Of a DNA stretch of 64,000 bases, positions 1-12,493 are shown piece by piece. Source of the stretch: Toxoplasma gondii ME49 (lineage: Eukaryota; Apicomplexa; Conoidasida; Eucoccidiorida; Sarcocystidae); contig NC_031474.1 of the NCBI RefSeq assembly GCF_000006565.2, positions 1,488,001 through 1,552,000 of the forward strand, read 5' to 3'. Made by a program: the position numbers and the translations under genes. The stretch's first letter is position 1; each line of letters starts with the position of its first letter. The notes below the pieces were generated by a model. The model saw only the letters and a list, made by a program, of their open reading frames with translations. It searched no databases and was not told where the DNA came from.

Positions 1-1879
1 AGACACGCGTTGCACCGAACTTTTGAGATCAGGAAGTCACCCGAAGTGAGTTTTTGTGTCCTTCGCAGCGTTTAACCTTCTCTTGGTCAACCCGTGCGCA
101 ATTTTGTGTTGTTCGGTACGTGTTTGGCTTCTGTAGGCAACGGCGCAGAGTTAGTTTTATTGTCCCTTTCCTGGGCGGTAACTCTGGTCTCGACAATGAA
201 GTGTGCCAGTGACAGCGCGAGAGCTACACTTTTCAAGTTCTCGTCAAATTCTGCACGAAAACGACTAGGGAGCTGGCTCAGCTCACTCGGGTAGCTTCAT
301 GGCCAGCAGAAGCCTCCCCTTATTGGATGTACCAGGCTAGGTATTGCAGATTTCAACGTCAAGGCTCTTTGAAGCTCTCAGGAGATTCTTCCAATGTGTT
401 CTTGGCAATAGGAGTACCGCTCTTTCTATTGAGTTCTTTCGTACATTCGTATTTTTAAAGGAACTGTGTGGTCTCCTAACCTGGAGGAGGACAGAGGGCT
501 CTATGCGTTTGGGTGAACATGCAGAGTTGGGAAACCACCAACACGTGACGATGAGGAAAAACCATCCCTGAAATAGCCACCTGCTCCGCTAGGTTTCGTG
601 GGGACACGACGGTTTTTTGGAGTGTGTGTGTTACTACGCTTTACACACACCCAGGCACAAAATTGGTACGGTTTCCAAGCGCACTCTTTGTGCGCCAGAA
701 AGCGCGGGGGTTTTCATTTTCTTGCTGGTTCCTGCGCCCCCTGCTTCGGAGGCCGAGCGGCGAACAGTTGAGACGACGGTGTCAACCGCATCTCGACAAC
801 GTTATAAAGCGAACAGAACACGCATCTCTTGAGAAAACAGGTTAAATAGAGGCGGAAAACAACGGACGAATGTACCCACCCCGATGCCCCTTTCATTTCG
901 TTCGCGAGACGGCAGTGCCAGTCGTACCAAACGTGCGTAACGCGTGAGCATACAGAATTCGCTACTCGATTCGCAGGGCGCTATCGAGACGCCCGCGCAT
1001 GCGAGGTTGAGAGGACTCCTAAAAAACAGATCTGTGCAAGATACACGTAAACTTTGACATGGAAATACCTCCACGTTGGCTCATCACTCTTTTATTATTG
1101 AACAAGATGAACGTACAAAGCGTTCATCCAGTTACTAAGCAGGTGCCAGGCCACCAAGAATCCGATCCGTATACTTCATATTCCATGCGCGCCGACAGAT
1201 AAATATGCGCGCCACCTCCTGTCTCTTCAAACGCAAATTGAAGGCAAGGAAGTAAGGATGCGCCAGTGCCGCTTTCGGAGTCATGTACCACGCTCACATC
1301 AGAAGGTACAGAAAAACACACATTCACGCACTGAAACTCTAGCGCACCCCCAACGACGGCCGGCGCTTCCACTCTCCAGCGTGTACATCTTTGACACATT
1401 GGGCTTCGCCACCTTTGAACAGAAGCACCTATCGCGAGAGTGAAAAGACGACGGCATGATGCCTTCTCGAGGCCAGCTGGTCACTGCGCAAACAGCCGCT
1501 GTGAAGTAGACTCCGAACCTATCCCGGGAATCCACTGAAAAAGGAAAATTGAATCCTCTCTGAAAAGACAGCTGGCCATTCGTGACTGAAAGAAATGCGG
1601 ATAAAGTGGCATCGCAAATCCGGATTCTGATCCAGAGGGCTCGACGCATTGGACAGACCCTCTTCCCTTCTTCATGCTTCGTCTCTGTTGTCTCCATTTT
1701 CTTCGATCTTTCCTTCTCCCCATGTGCTTTTGGCCTCTGTAGGTCACTTCCGTCTAATTCTTTGCCTTTTCAACTTCGCTCTTTCCCCCATTTTCTTTTC
1801 TCTCTCACGGGTTCCGTATCGCCCCCTCTCGTCTGACACGCCCTCTTTCCTCTTGACTTTTTCCGCTGCTGTTCACACG
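1..1879. other. Gene-free flank downstream of laforin
   Basis: No open frame here shows recognisable protein features or a consistent exon chain on either strand. The stretch next to 1880 is rich in C and T on the plus strand (about 1660-1870) and probably holds the 3' untranslated region of the minus-strand laforin gene. The rest may be intergenic or belong to a gene beyond the left edge. Confidence 0.5.
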
Positions 1880-4800
1880 CTAAGCATGCTGCCTCTCCTC
1901 CGCCTCCTCTCCGACAACCCGACAGTGCCCGAACTTTGCTTGGTAGTCGCCGATGCCGTATTTCATGGCCTTCTCGTCCCAGTAGGCGACCGGCCGCCGC
2001 GCACAAATCAGAAAATTTACTTTCCGCAAATCCAGGCCGACGGCGAAACAGAGGAAGGCGCACGCTGCGGCCACGCTGCGTCCGACGCCCGCATTGCAGT
2101 GCATGTACACCGAGTGACCACTCTGCGAAAAGCGCAAAAAGGCAAGCTCATCACAGCCAGTGGACAAACGCGTCTTGCAGAAGGGAGGAGAAAGAAGCTG
2201 AGAGAAGAAATTAGAGAGACAGAAAATAAAGGAATGAGAGAGGGGCGGAGAGAAGGCAAGTAAAAGAAAAACGGTGAATGCATGTTTTTGAGAGCAAACA
2301 TGAAAGAGACCACAGACTCCGGAGACGACGAGGGCTTCTCTGCATCAACGACGAGGGGGTTGGACCCAACAAAGAGCAGAGACGAGACTGTGTATGTACG
2401 CACAACTCTGAGGGCAACAGGAGATACAAGAAGACGAGAGCTCGAAACGAGGGAACGGCGACAGGCACGTTCCCTGGGACGTCGCGAGTGAATGACATTT
2501 CATCTGCACTGGAACGATGCCCTCGTTCCCCACTTTTACTTCGCTTCGGGCTGGTACGCTGCGATCTAACCCAAAATGATGCACGAGTACTTCAAGACGA
2601 CCACCGACGTAGATTATAGACAAAGAAGTACTCATCTGAAGCTAACAAGACGGGGAGAACCACTGGAACCAGACAGTTGTCAGGACCACTGGACAAGCAC
2701 GCATCGAATTCGAAAGACTGCACCGGAACCTGTCAGCTGCGTGAACTCACCACATTGCCTGAACACAGCCAAAGCTCTTGATTTTCACGGACGGAGTTAC
2801 GTCGCCGTACCTGGAAAAGACCGAGAAGGAGAAAGGCAGCATTGGCGACTGCAATTTTCCTCGCAGAATCGCACATGTCCGCCGTCGGCAGCCACACATA
2901 TCGGAGACCAGAGCCGTCATACAGCTGGCTTACGGCTTCAGCTGACCGAGAACTAGCGATCGGATCTGGGTAATTGTTGCTGCAAAAAACGCCACAGACA
3001 GGTGAGAGGCAAAAGGCGTTAGACGGAAAGAAAGGTCGCCAGAGACAGAGAAGAGAGACTGGAAGGGGCACCGAGTGACCACTGAAACGAGCGACGAAAA
3101 TCACGAAAGAGGCGACACCGACGTCTCGAGCTGGAGCAGGAGAGACGAGGAGAGGGGAGATGCGGAGCTTACAAAGAGAAACAGTGCGAACGCGACAGGG
3201 CAGAGGTGCATGAAGAGCGGCGCGGATCAAGGACACGGGAAAGAAGACCACCGAGGAAGAGGAGGAAACAGAGAACCGAAGGAGAGTCGCGAAGGCGACA
3301 CACAGCACAGGGTGGGCCTGTCCGTACCACAGATCTTGCTCCGTTTGCAGGTTGACCACGCAAGTCACCTTCAGCTCTTCTTTGAGGTGGCGTATGTGCT
3401 TTAGCTGCCGAGGACAAGAACCGACGAAGAATCTGGGGAAGATTGTCGAATAGTGCATGCGGCATTCGCTCTTCACTGAGTTGTAGAAGCGAGTCGTCAG
3501 GTCGTACTCACCGACTCCTCCCGCTGAAGAAACAGAGAGAAACCCCAGAAAAGAAAACGCATGCTTCCTATCTCTTTCCTCCCTGATTGGCTTCTCAGCC
3601 TGCAAGAGACACCGTCAGCGGCCTGTACAGATCCGCTCCTTTCTGCCTCCCTCTGCTGTCTCTCTGACGTCCTTCATCTTTGTCCTACGAATCTGTTTCG
3701 ATCTCAGCCATCCGCGTACTTCCCTCAACTCCTTGAAGGCTGTATTCTTCCCTCACCCCCGGTTCGTCTCTCTCCCTTGGTTCCTCTCGCCTGCTGTCTC
3801 AATCGCCCTTGCAAAATGTCGACTCGCTCCTTCTCTTCTGTGTCTCTCCCACCGGTTTTCTCAGTTTCTTTCCCTTTTCTGTGTCCCTCTTCTGCTCACT
3901 TCTGCGCGTCTTCCGGTTGCCGGTACGCCCTGCTCTCCCTCAACCGTTTCGCGCCTCTCTACTGCCCCCCCCCCTACGACCTGTTCTCCGTGTTACCTCT
4001 TGGATCCCGGAAGTGCGCAATGCGGCAGATGTACAGGCACTCGAGATCCCCGAGTTCGTTCACATCGACGACGACGTCGAACGGGTCAAAGCAGAACTTC
4101 CGGTTGCTGTCAGGCCCGAAACCTTCCCAGACGATCGACTCGGAGGGTCCGGGCGGCGCGGGGCATCTCGAGGGGGAAGGCGGGAAAAGCCACTTTCTCC
4201 AGGAGCGCCTGCGCGCCCCGCCCTCGCTTTCCTCGTTCAGCACCTCGCTGTCTCCCGCGTAGGTTATCGGGACTTCTTCGCCGGCAGTTGTGGGGACGTA
4301 CGGCACCGCAATTTCGCCGTTCGGCGGATACCAAAGAACGAACTTGTACTCGAACGCGCAGTGCCGCAGCGGGTGGCTCTCCAGCACGGCTTGCACCTCC
4401 GGGGCTCGAGTGGCCACTCTGTAGGCTGCGGCGTCCCATACGCACTTGGTGGCGGCGACTGCGGAACCCGACGAGGTACACGAGGAGAAGGAAGCGGAGG
4501 AGGGGAGAGAGCGCCGGAACCGCTGTTCGCCCGCGGAGTATACCGGCGAGTTGTGCTTCGAGAATTCGCTGAGAACGTGCTGCGACGTCGACATCAGCTC
4601 GACGGCGAAAGGACAGTCTCCCCGGGAGACCTCAACCATGTAAGGCGACGCAGAGCGTGCAGATGGGAAGCAGTGCGGACTTTGCCTGCTCAGATCGCAC
4701 CGTCGGCGGTCGGCGCTGCAGGAGGCAGACACAGCTGCCGTGCTGTGGACGTCGTTCGTGTCGTTCGGACAAGACGCGGGATCCAGATCGATGTCGCGAA

Positions 4801-4960
4801 ACCAGAGGCTCGGCTCAAGGCCCTGCGGATGGGGCGCCGAGTACGGCATCAACGGGACGCAGTGCTCCAGCTTCCACTCGCCGAGGAACGGCGCAGAGCC
4901 GACCACGCCCAGCTGAGCGTTGGGCGGCACGAATGCAGTAACGCTGAAGCGGACGCGCAT
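1880..4960 (-). CDS. Laforin-type glucan phosphatase (CBM20 + dual-specificity phosphatase)
   Basis: This gene encodes a laforin-like phosphatase that removes phosphate from storage glucan (amylopectin in coccidia). Four exons read in phase with GT-AG borders: 4960-3997, 3523-3328, 2979-2811 and 2122-1880, giving 523 aa. The start at 4960 is chosen because the protein then opens with MRVRFSV, like the N-terminal carbohydrate-binding module of animal laforin; an in-frame ATG 20 codons upstream (5020) is possible. The CBM20 region fills about residues 1-320 and is much longer than the usual 100 residues because of low-complexity inserts rich in Ser, Ala, Arg and Pro. Motifs such as GEWKLEHC and YKFVLWYP mark the starch-binding fold. 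The phosphatase half carries the general-acid Asp421 (TADM) and the signature HCNAGVGRS with Cys452 and Arg458. The GVGRS loop and the following LRKVNF.ICARRP stretch resemble laforin rather than typical MAP-kinase phosphatases. The next gene (9097) is divergent, 4.1 kb away. Confidence 0.93.
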
Positions 4961-7900
4961 TTTGGAAGACAGCAACGGGAATGCGCCACGCGAGAACTCC
5001 CAGCTGCCCCTTCTACGCACGAGCAGGGAGACGCGCAGAAAAGAGACGAAGTAGAGGACCGCGCTCTCTCAGCGTTTTACGGACCTCGCCAGCAGAGCCT
5101 CCACGAGCGAAGTGAGAAGAATGGGAGGGAGAGAGAGCTATGCAGCAAGCGTCTCTCTCCCGTGAAGCGCGGTGCGTATCTCGGTTTCAATGGTGAAGGC
5201 GAACAGTTTCTTCGATCCATGCGTCTGAGGAATGCCAGACCCGCTGCTGCACCGAACGAGGCACGAGCCTTCCAGGGGTACAGACACATTGGACGGCAGA
5301 CAATGAAGAACGGGAGAGCGCGAAAAACAAGTTCTGTATGCAAACCGCGCCGAACTCACGCTCTCACGACACGGCTCCACACGGCATCTCCTCAAGCCCG
5401 CTTCGCTCCAGAATGTAGGACGGCTGCCAGTTCACGCTGAAGTTTCTACACGAAAGGGTGGCCATCAGAGGGAGCAACGAACTACCCAGGTGAACGTCGA
5501 AAATAGGCTGCAGCTCGTGCCGTGTGAAGTTAAGAAAAAAGTTGACTATGTGAATGCGTTAGACCTCTCCGAGCATCAGGTGGCGGCTGTGGTAGAGGCG
5601 CTGCAGCCTAGCCGAGAAGGATTGACAACCACGCCATTCGTCTGTAGGAAACCTTCCTGTGTTTTTTCTCGTGCGAGGTATTCTCTTTGAGTTCAGCCTA
5701 CAGAAGAAACAAGTCCCGAGTTCGTTTGCATTCGCCAGCTTCTCGATGACTCCGCACTGTGTCCGACGCCAGCCCACCCAGCAAAGTCTCTCAACTATCG
5801 CTACCCAACCAAATATCACCACTCGATGCACCTGGACGATCACGTTCCTTGTCCAGTGCCACAAAGTATCTCTTTTGACTCAGAAAGAAATGTGGGGCGC
5901 TCCAAAAACCATGGCGCACCCGCTTCACGGACAGCTGGAATGTCCAGCGGCGAAGACAAAGTGGGTGGCACAAGACTAGCCATAGACGTTTATGAGCAGC
6001 AAAGACTGCGAAATAAAAACATAGCACTAAAGGCCCGCAGTAGTTCACGTAATTTAAAGTTTCACATTTCCTTCGGGCGACGCCGCACGCTGCCAAACAA
6101 AACTACTGCACAAGCGTGTCAGGCATGTTGGGGATAAGGGACCCGAACACGCTCTGTACGTACTCGAGGTGCGGAGCAACAGGAACTGCGCGACGCTCTT
6201 GGAAAACAGACGGAAAATATATCATTCTTGGCGCCGCAGAATCGCAGCAGGCCATCCTTCCTAATACAGGAGGACGACACACAGAGCAGGAGCGAAAGGA
6301 AGGAAGTCAAGCTCAAAAAAAGCATGCGCGTGGAAGCGGAAACTGGAGGTGCCGCACAGCTAGGGGAGCGGATGGGCAACACACAAACGGATTTCGGATT
6401 CACATCAAGCAGGGCACTATTCCACCATCTTAGCTGATCTTATCAACTGCGTCCTGTCACTTCTTGTTACTTGGCCTTATAGAAAAGCGACGAACAAAGA
6501 GTTTCTGCCTGTATGGGCAGCACGAGTCGTCGCAATAGCCGAAACCCTTCACAAATACACAGGTATCGGGGTTTTACTAGGTTAGCCACAACCGACCGGT
6601 ATGCCCCCCTGAGGTATAATCCGTGAGAGAAGATGTGTGATCCAAAGAATCCAGTGTAAATACTATTGCTTCACAAAACAGTGAAAAAACATTCTCGGAA
6701 GCTATGCTCTTCAGGGACGCGGACTGAAAACGAGGGCTCACGCGCGACTAGACTGTCGATAGCAATAACGCAGTTGACTGGGCGGCTGATTCGATCCTGG
6801 ACAACTACTGCGTCGTTTGTCCCGTTGCTGCTGCAGGGCAGCCGTTTCCAAGCCACTTTCGCTGATGACCACCATACACAAATGCGACTCCCGCCGATGG
6901 GAGGACCGCGACTCGCTCACGGCAAGTACAACAATCAAGAACGAATGAATCTTCGCACAAGTCATTGGCGGAGAATTTCACTTGCGCTCAAACACTCGGA
7001 TAGTCTCGTGCAACATCGCCTGCCGTCACCTCACATCAAAAAGCCCTCTGCAGTGCAGCTGACCTGAGATCAGTTGGATCATATTCTGTCTGAACCTACC
7101 TCAGATAGTCAAGTGAACGCTCCTAGAAAATGCCTTCAAGCGGTTGGTTGCCATGCCTGGCAGCTAGAGTCTGCTCGTCGTTGTCTCTGTACACAATTTT
7201 ACCGGAGAGCTTCCTCCAGCACGTACTTACAGCAGGTGAATGGGCTAAACGGCTTGCCTTGACCACTCCAACGAAGCCGGACGCCAAGTGACATGAGATG
7301 CATGTTGCACACGGAGAAGTGGATGGCACGCGTGTATGCTCCTATTCCGTAGAGCGGCCACTTGCAGGCAGCCCAATTCGCCGCCGCCAGGCCACGGTCC
7401 CAGCTTGTTTCGTATCCAAAGGAGAAATCAAATAGGCTCATGCGATGGATTTCTCAAAGACGACGTCGCTTCCGGGACGCTCACTCGTCTCCCTTTTCTC
7501 AGCTCCTTTGTTGGAGAGTCGTCACAAATATCGGTCTGCTACATCGCTTGCAGCTTAGGCTGCGGAACCCTGATCTCGCCGTGTGTGACTCGATATTGAC
7601 CTTCGCCCCTCTGCTGCTGACTGTGAATACGGCGTTGCTGTAGATGGACTTTCACCTTAAAATCGTCAGCTCTCGAGGTGAAACCTTCGTAGATACGGTC
7701 CTCGAACACGCCTTTCAAACTGTTGGTTTACAACTAGAGACTCTGCTCGAGAGAGTTTTTGTTGCCTAACGGACGGAGCCAGGCCGTTACTGGGGGCCAC
7801 CATGCCTACACAGATCAGACTCCGTTGACGCTTTTTTCTGTAAGCTGCTGCGTTCTTCACTCTCGGCGACAACACCGCTGACTTAGGAAACCCCATACCT

Positions 7901-9096
7901 ACTTTTACTCTTTCCCCAGACATCTCCATTCTGTTCCTTTTAAAGCTCCTCGTTCCTGTGATTTTGAGGACGCTACTTGACGTTCTACACAGTAGGACCC
8001 CCCGAGCGCTAGTGGAGCCATTGCAACTTACCAGTTCCGCCGGGGGTTCGGCGGCCCTGCTTCAGATGAATGTTCTACAAAAACTTGTTCGAGCCCGCAC
8101 CAGAGAAATGGACAAGTATGTGTCCTGTTTGAGACCGCTAGGCCGCTCGCCTTTGTGTCTTTTTCGTTTTGTAATTGAAGCACACGTTCGAAGGCAACTG
8201 CACGGTCACTAGGGAACCCAGCTGCAGTTGCTGCTGCTTGGAGTTCACCGATCCCGCGCACATGCTTCTGTTGAAGTTCTCTGAAAATAATTGCATGAAA
8301 AAGCCACTCTTTTTTCCGGGTTGTTGCATTCACAGCTTTTAAGAGGAGCAGACATTCATGAAGGTGTATTAGGGCGAGACACGCATGATGAGACGGGGGG
8401 TCAGAATTTAGTTCAGGGCTTCACCTCTCTGCTTTCTGCTGACTGCGTTCAGGGTGAGTTAGGGTACTCAGAGAAGCCTAAGCTCGCTGTCATGTATCAG
8501 ACGACAGTCGACCGCAGAATTTCCGCATTATTTTTTTAGAGTCTTGGACGAACAAAGCGACCTCTGGTCCCTCTTCGGATCCAAGAGGCGATAAGGTTTT
8601 CCTACTGTCCAGCACCCGAAGGGCGGGCACACGTTCTTAGCCAAAAACAAGGTCTCACGTTTTGGAACACCCAGTCCAAACCCCGTGCGTCTCGAATGTG
8701 TCTTCGTTCGCTAGCAAAGAAGGGTTCTTTTTTGCCACAGGAATTCGACGCAGGCACCTCCTGAACGGTTTGCTTCCTCGGCTTCTCCGTTCCATTTGTT
8801 TTGTCCCACGTTATCCACGGTTACCAGGTGCCACTCTGGCTGACTGCAGTGCCGCTTCTGTATTGTTATTCCAAGAGTTTTTTAAAGTGCCGTCGCAAAA
8901 ACAGGAGGGGAGAAGAGGCGTAACCCGCGACCTTTTCGTCGTTTTTCTCACATCCCGTTGGCTTTCAAGATAAGACAGGCAAGACCTTGCGTACATTTCT
9001 TTTTCGTGTTTTCCGGTGCACGTTCAGAGACTGCTCTTGCTTGCCCTCATTCCGTGATTTTTCTCTTGTGACAGTCCAAGTGGAAATAGCAACACG
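4961..9096. other. Divergent intergenic region
   Basis: About 4.1 kb between the laforin start (minus) and the 479-aa membrane protein (plus). Open frames are short, overlap in several phases and lack protein-like composition. It probably contains the 5' untranslated regions and promoters of both genes. I see no RNA gene, transposon or long repeat in it. Confidence 0.5.
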
Positions 9097-10536
9097 ATGG
9101 ACGGGCTTGGAGAGTTCACGACAGGTATTGGCCTGGGAACTGTCAAGAGGCTGCAGAAATGGATGGATCTCACCCCGCGCCGGTGCTCAAAGGAATCCTG
9201 TGAACCCGAAGGCTTGGGAAGCCGTTCGTTTTTCTCGCTGGCTCGCAGGAGGACGGGGAACGCAGCTGACATACGAGGTTGGCTGTCTATTCTATCAACC
9301 GAAACTGGAGATGGGGTCACATCTTCCGCAAACGACCCGGATTCCTTTTCTTGCTTGCATTCTGTTCCGGGACAGAGAAGGATGCTCAGTTCTGCTGGCG
9401 AAGAGGGACAGGTAGAGGGGGCGTTGTCTGGAGCCAACGAAAAGCGCTCCGACGAGGGGAGCTGCTGCGAAGAATCGCACAGCAGGCGGTCCAATTCACA
9501 GTCGATGGACAGTTTCAGCGCCTGCAATTTCTTCCGTTTTCCGGGGCTGTTGCCTTTCGCCGCTGAACCCACCGCGGGGAAGCGAGTGGAAAGTGACACC
9601 GGAGAGACAGCTCGATACGTAGGCGTACCAAATATTTTCGTGTTTTTGATGCGTATCGGTGCAACTGTGGCCGGCAAGGACCAAGGAAACTCTGACTCTT
9701 TTGCCTCTTCCTTTTCAACGAATATGCTTTCCGAACCGATTCCGCCGGCGTTCTCTCAGCCCAGCAGCGACCTCATTGCTGAAGAGAAGTTTGCGAAAGC
9801 CGTTGAAACGCCCACAGTACTTCCGGCGAAAAATTCCGATGGAGAAACATGCCCTGCTGTACCCCTGGAGCGTGCCTGCTTCCGTGGTGAATCTCGCGCT
9901 GCTGCGTCGGCTCTCGTCGAGAGAACGGTGGTCACAGAGAGGGAGGAGAGTGTGATGACAATTCTCCGTGCCTCCTCTGTGTCTGAAGCAGTAAGAGAGT
10001 GGGTGAAGTCTCTCGGCACCACGGATGAAGAACCTGCCGTAGCCGTCCCTTTTGTTACAGAAGATGCAGCAAAGCTTCTGTGGAAGTCCGCGTGCTCGTT
10101 GGTAGCCAATCCGGTGGTCGCCTTCTATTGCCAGTGCTATGCTCTGGCGAGTCTAGGAGCTGTCGTGTTTGCCACCTCCATCATCCACTGGTGGCGTCCT
10201 CTGCTTGGCATTCGGAGGACAATAGATGTCACAGCTGTCGTTATCGTAGCTTCCATACACTGGCTGACTGCGCTCTTCTTGACAGACATCACTTTCCAAG
10301 CTGTTTACTTCCTCATCACGTTGACGGGTGTGTTGTGTTACTTCGGAGGATGCACCTTAGCGGCGAGGGGCCACTCAATGCCAGGCGCGTGGTGCCACGT
10401 CGGCCTTCACTCGATCTGCACTGTTGGAAACCTTTGCTTGTACATGTATCTTGCTTTTGTGGTCGATGACAGTGTTGAGAAGGCAGCCTTGGTGCCGAGC
10501 GTTTCGGAAACGGTTGCCGGGATGGTATCAGCCTAA
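9097..10536 (+). CDS. Unrecognised protein with four C-terminal membrane segments
   Basis: A single uninterrupted frame of 479 codons. Residues 1-330 are hydrophilic and Ser/Glu-rich with no domain I recognise. Residues about 339-363, 376-395, 399-422 and 432-455 are four hydrophobic stretches that should span a membrane. Short basic or polar turns separate the first two (HWWRPLLGIRR) and the last two. There is no N-terminal signal peptide. Cysteines and glycines are frequent in the membrane part (CYFGGC, CTVGNLC). The upstream frame stays open for at least ten codons before the ATG and contains an acceptor-like CAG at about 9072-9074, so an upstream exon is possible. I do not recognise the family. 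The gene lies head to head with laforin. Confidence 0.6.
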   Translation: MDGLGEFTTGIGLGTVKRLQKWMDLTPRRCSKESCEPEGLGSRSFFSLARRRTGNAADIRGWLSILSTETGDGVTSSANDPDSFSCLHSVPGQRRMLSSAGEEGQVEGALSGANEKRSDEGSCCEESHSRRSNSQSMDSFSACNFFRFPGLLPFAAEPTAGKRVESDTGETARYVGVPNIFVFLMRIGATVAGKDQGNSDSFASSFSTNMLSEPIPPAFSQPSSDLIAEEKFAKAVETPTVLPAKNSDGETCPAVPLERACFRGESRAAASALVERTVVTEREESVMTILRASSVSEAVREWVKSLGTTDEEPAVAVPFVTEDAAKLLWKSACSLVANPVVAFYCQCYALASLGAVVFATSIIHWWRPLLGIRRTIDVTAVVIVASIHWLTALFLTDITFQAVYFLITLTGVLCYFGGCTLAARGHSMPGAWCHVGLHSICTVGNLCLYMYLAFVVDDSVEKAALVPSVSETVAGMVSA

Positions 10537-11049
10537 GTGCTGCACGCCACGTCATGGGAGAGGCGGAAGGGAGCGTTACAGTCGAAGTTTCGCGTTCGGA
10601 CTGCAAAAGCACTTTTGGTACTCTGTTTACGCAGTGCGTGACACGAATTTAAACACTGTCTCAACCAGTCATGGCAATGCACACGAAACGAAAACTGGTG
10701 GCGCCGAGTGTGTAGACTGCGTGCTTTTGGCTAGAATTCCAAGTAGACAGAACAACGGAACTGTACAGTGGTGGGAGCCGTTCACCTGTCCAATAGATGC
10801 CTTTCATCAACAAACCCGGGACAGAGCGCGTTCGCCTCAGGAACGGTGGCCGTAACGGCACTGCGTTGTTACCAGTCAGACTGTGTTGACGGAGGAACCA
10901 GCAAGCGGGAGTCCAGTCGGGTGAGCGAGAGGCGTCAGGGGTAAACTGTGAGCAGAGGCATCACACAGGCGTCGCTAGCTTGGTGTTCCCCGTTTCAATT
11001 TCCGTGTTTGTCGTTCCTTCTCCCCCACCGTGATGAGACAGAAGACAGC

Positions 11050-11066
11050 TATATATATATATATAT
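11050..11066. repeat. (TA)n microsatellite
   Basis: A run of alternating A and T of about 17 bases in the gene-free stretch downstream of the 479-aa gene. Confidence 0.9.
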
Positions 11067-12441
11067 GTACGACTTTCTTCCAACCAGGATTGTATGCGGT
11101 GCAATTATACACGCTCTTCCTTGACTTTTTCCAGCGTGAGGAAAAGGAAGTCACGAGAGTATAAACAGTGGACTGATGGGGTGGTGATGGACGGGCGACA
11201 ATGCGCGTGTGGAATGTAGTTAGAACGCAGTACGTAGTTGTAAAGGAAGCCATGCGATTCCGTGTATTACATTCTTCCCGTGCGCGTGCCGTATGTAGTG
11301 ACACTGTTTCAGTGGAATGAACGAGGAAACAGCGGCTACAAGACTCATCGCAACGACAGCTGGTTTCTCACAGTTTCTTCTGAACAGTGCCTTCCTGAGA
11401 AGCCCAAAAGAAGTGTTACCAAGTTCAAATTCTCGCATTTTTCGTTTGCTTTGCGGGTGGGAATAAACCAGACAGCGGTAGGGTGGGATGCTTTGCCTCA
11501 TGGACCAAGTTGCTGTCAGTGTTTGGAAAAGTGATTCAGATTGTGTACTTCTGTGCTCATGTCTTTTGTGTTGATATAGTGTCTGAGGTTATGGCATACT
11601 TGGAACAGGAAGTTCTCTCTCTTGAATGTTGGTGAGAGCATCAAACTTGCTTTGATAACAGCGTCTTGAAAACCGCGTGGCACACCGCTGGCCTGTTCCT
11701 GCTGGTTCATACTTTTGGGATTTGTTTTCCGTTCTTATTGGCGTATGATATCTTCTCTGTTCGCCTTGAGAAGCGAGTGCATCGGGGAGGAGCTAGACTT
11801 GGACGCAGGGGCCTGAGTCATCTCTTCGACAGTCTTGTATTTGTGCATGGAAAGTTGTGGTTGGATGTTCCTCGATATACCCTTTCACACAAACAGTTTG
11901 GAGGTGAATTGCAGCAGCTCAATAGAAGTTCTCAGCTCCCATTTCTTCCATAGGTGAGTCCTTCGCTGTGTCTGACGTATATGCAAACAATTTACTGGCA
12001 GTTTCGTTGCGCCCCAGCTTTCTCCCGACGCCTACTGGTGGCTTCCTTGCCTCCTGAGAGCTCTGTGAGAGATGTGAGGCCATTGTGTTGTGCATATGTG
12101 CCAAAGGAATAGCGAACGCACAAAGACGTACATTCCTTACCTCCCGAATGTGTAAGTCTATATGCGATGTACAATCCAGGACTCGTTCGTTATCGGTCAG
12201 CAGATGAACAATTTCGTTTACTGGTAGACTCATCACCTAGTGCGGCGGTGACCCGGTGAGGAAGCAGGTTGAAACTTCGCAGTTGTGGTACCAGACCTAA
12301 GTACATCGAATTCCTGTTTGAACTATCCAGGAATTTTTGAAAACACGTGCGGTGGTATTTACTGACGTGTGCGGCCCATATGTCAGCTCAATCATGAAGT
12401 GCGCCGACAGCGGTTCTCGTCTCCGTTCCTACAGGTGCACT

Positions 12442-12493
12442 GAGCGGAGGCGAAACGGACTGTAGCAGAGCGGAGGCGAAACGGACTGTAGCA
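12442..12493. repeat. 26-bp perfect tandem duplication
   Basis: A 26-bp unit beginning GAGCGGAGGCGAAACGG occurs twice in direct succession (12442-12467 and 12468-12493), followed by a degenerate start of a third copy (GAGCGCAGG). It lies in the gene-free interval upstream of the channel gene. Confidence 0.9.

Noticed and set aside
3809..5440. 543-codon plus-strand frame
   Set aside because: Antisense to the CBM20 exon of laforin, which has clear domain support and phase-consistent introns.
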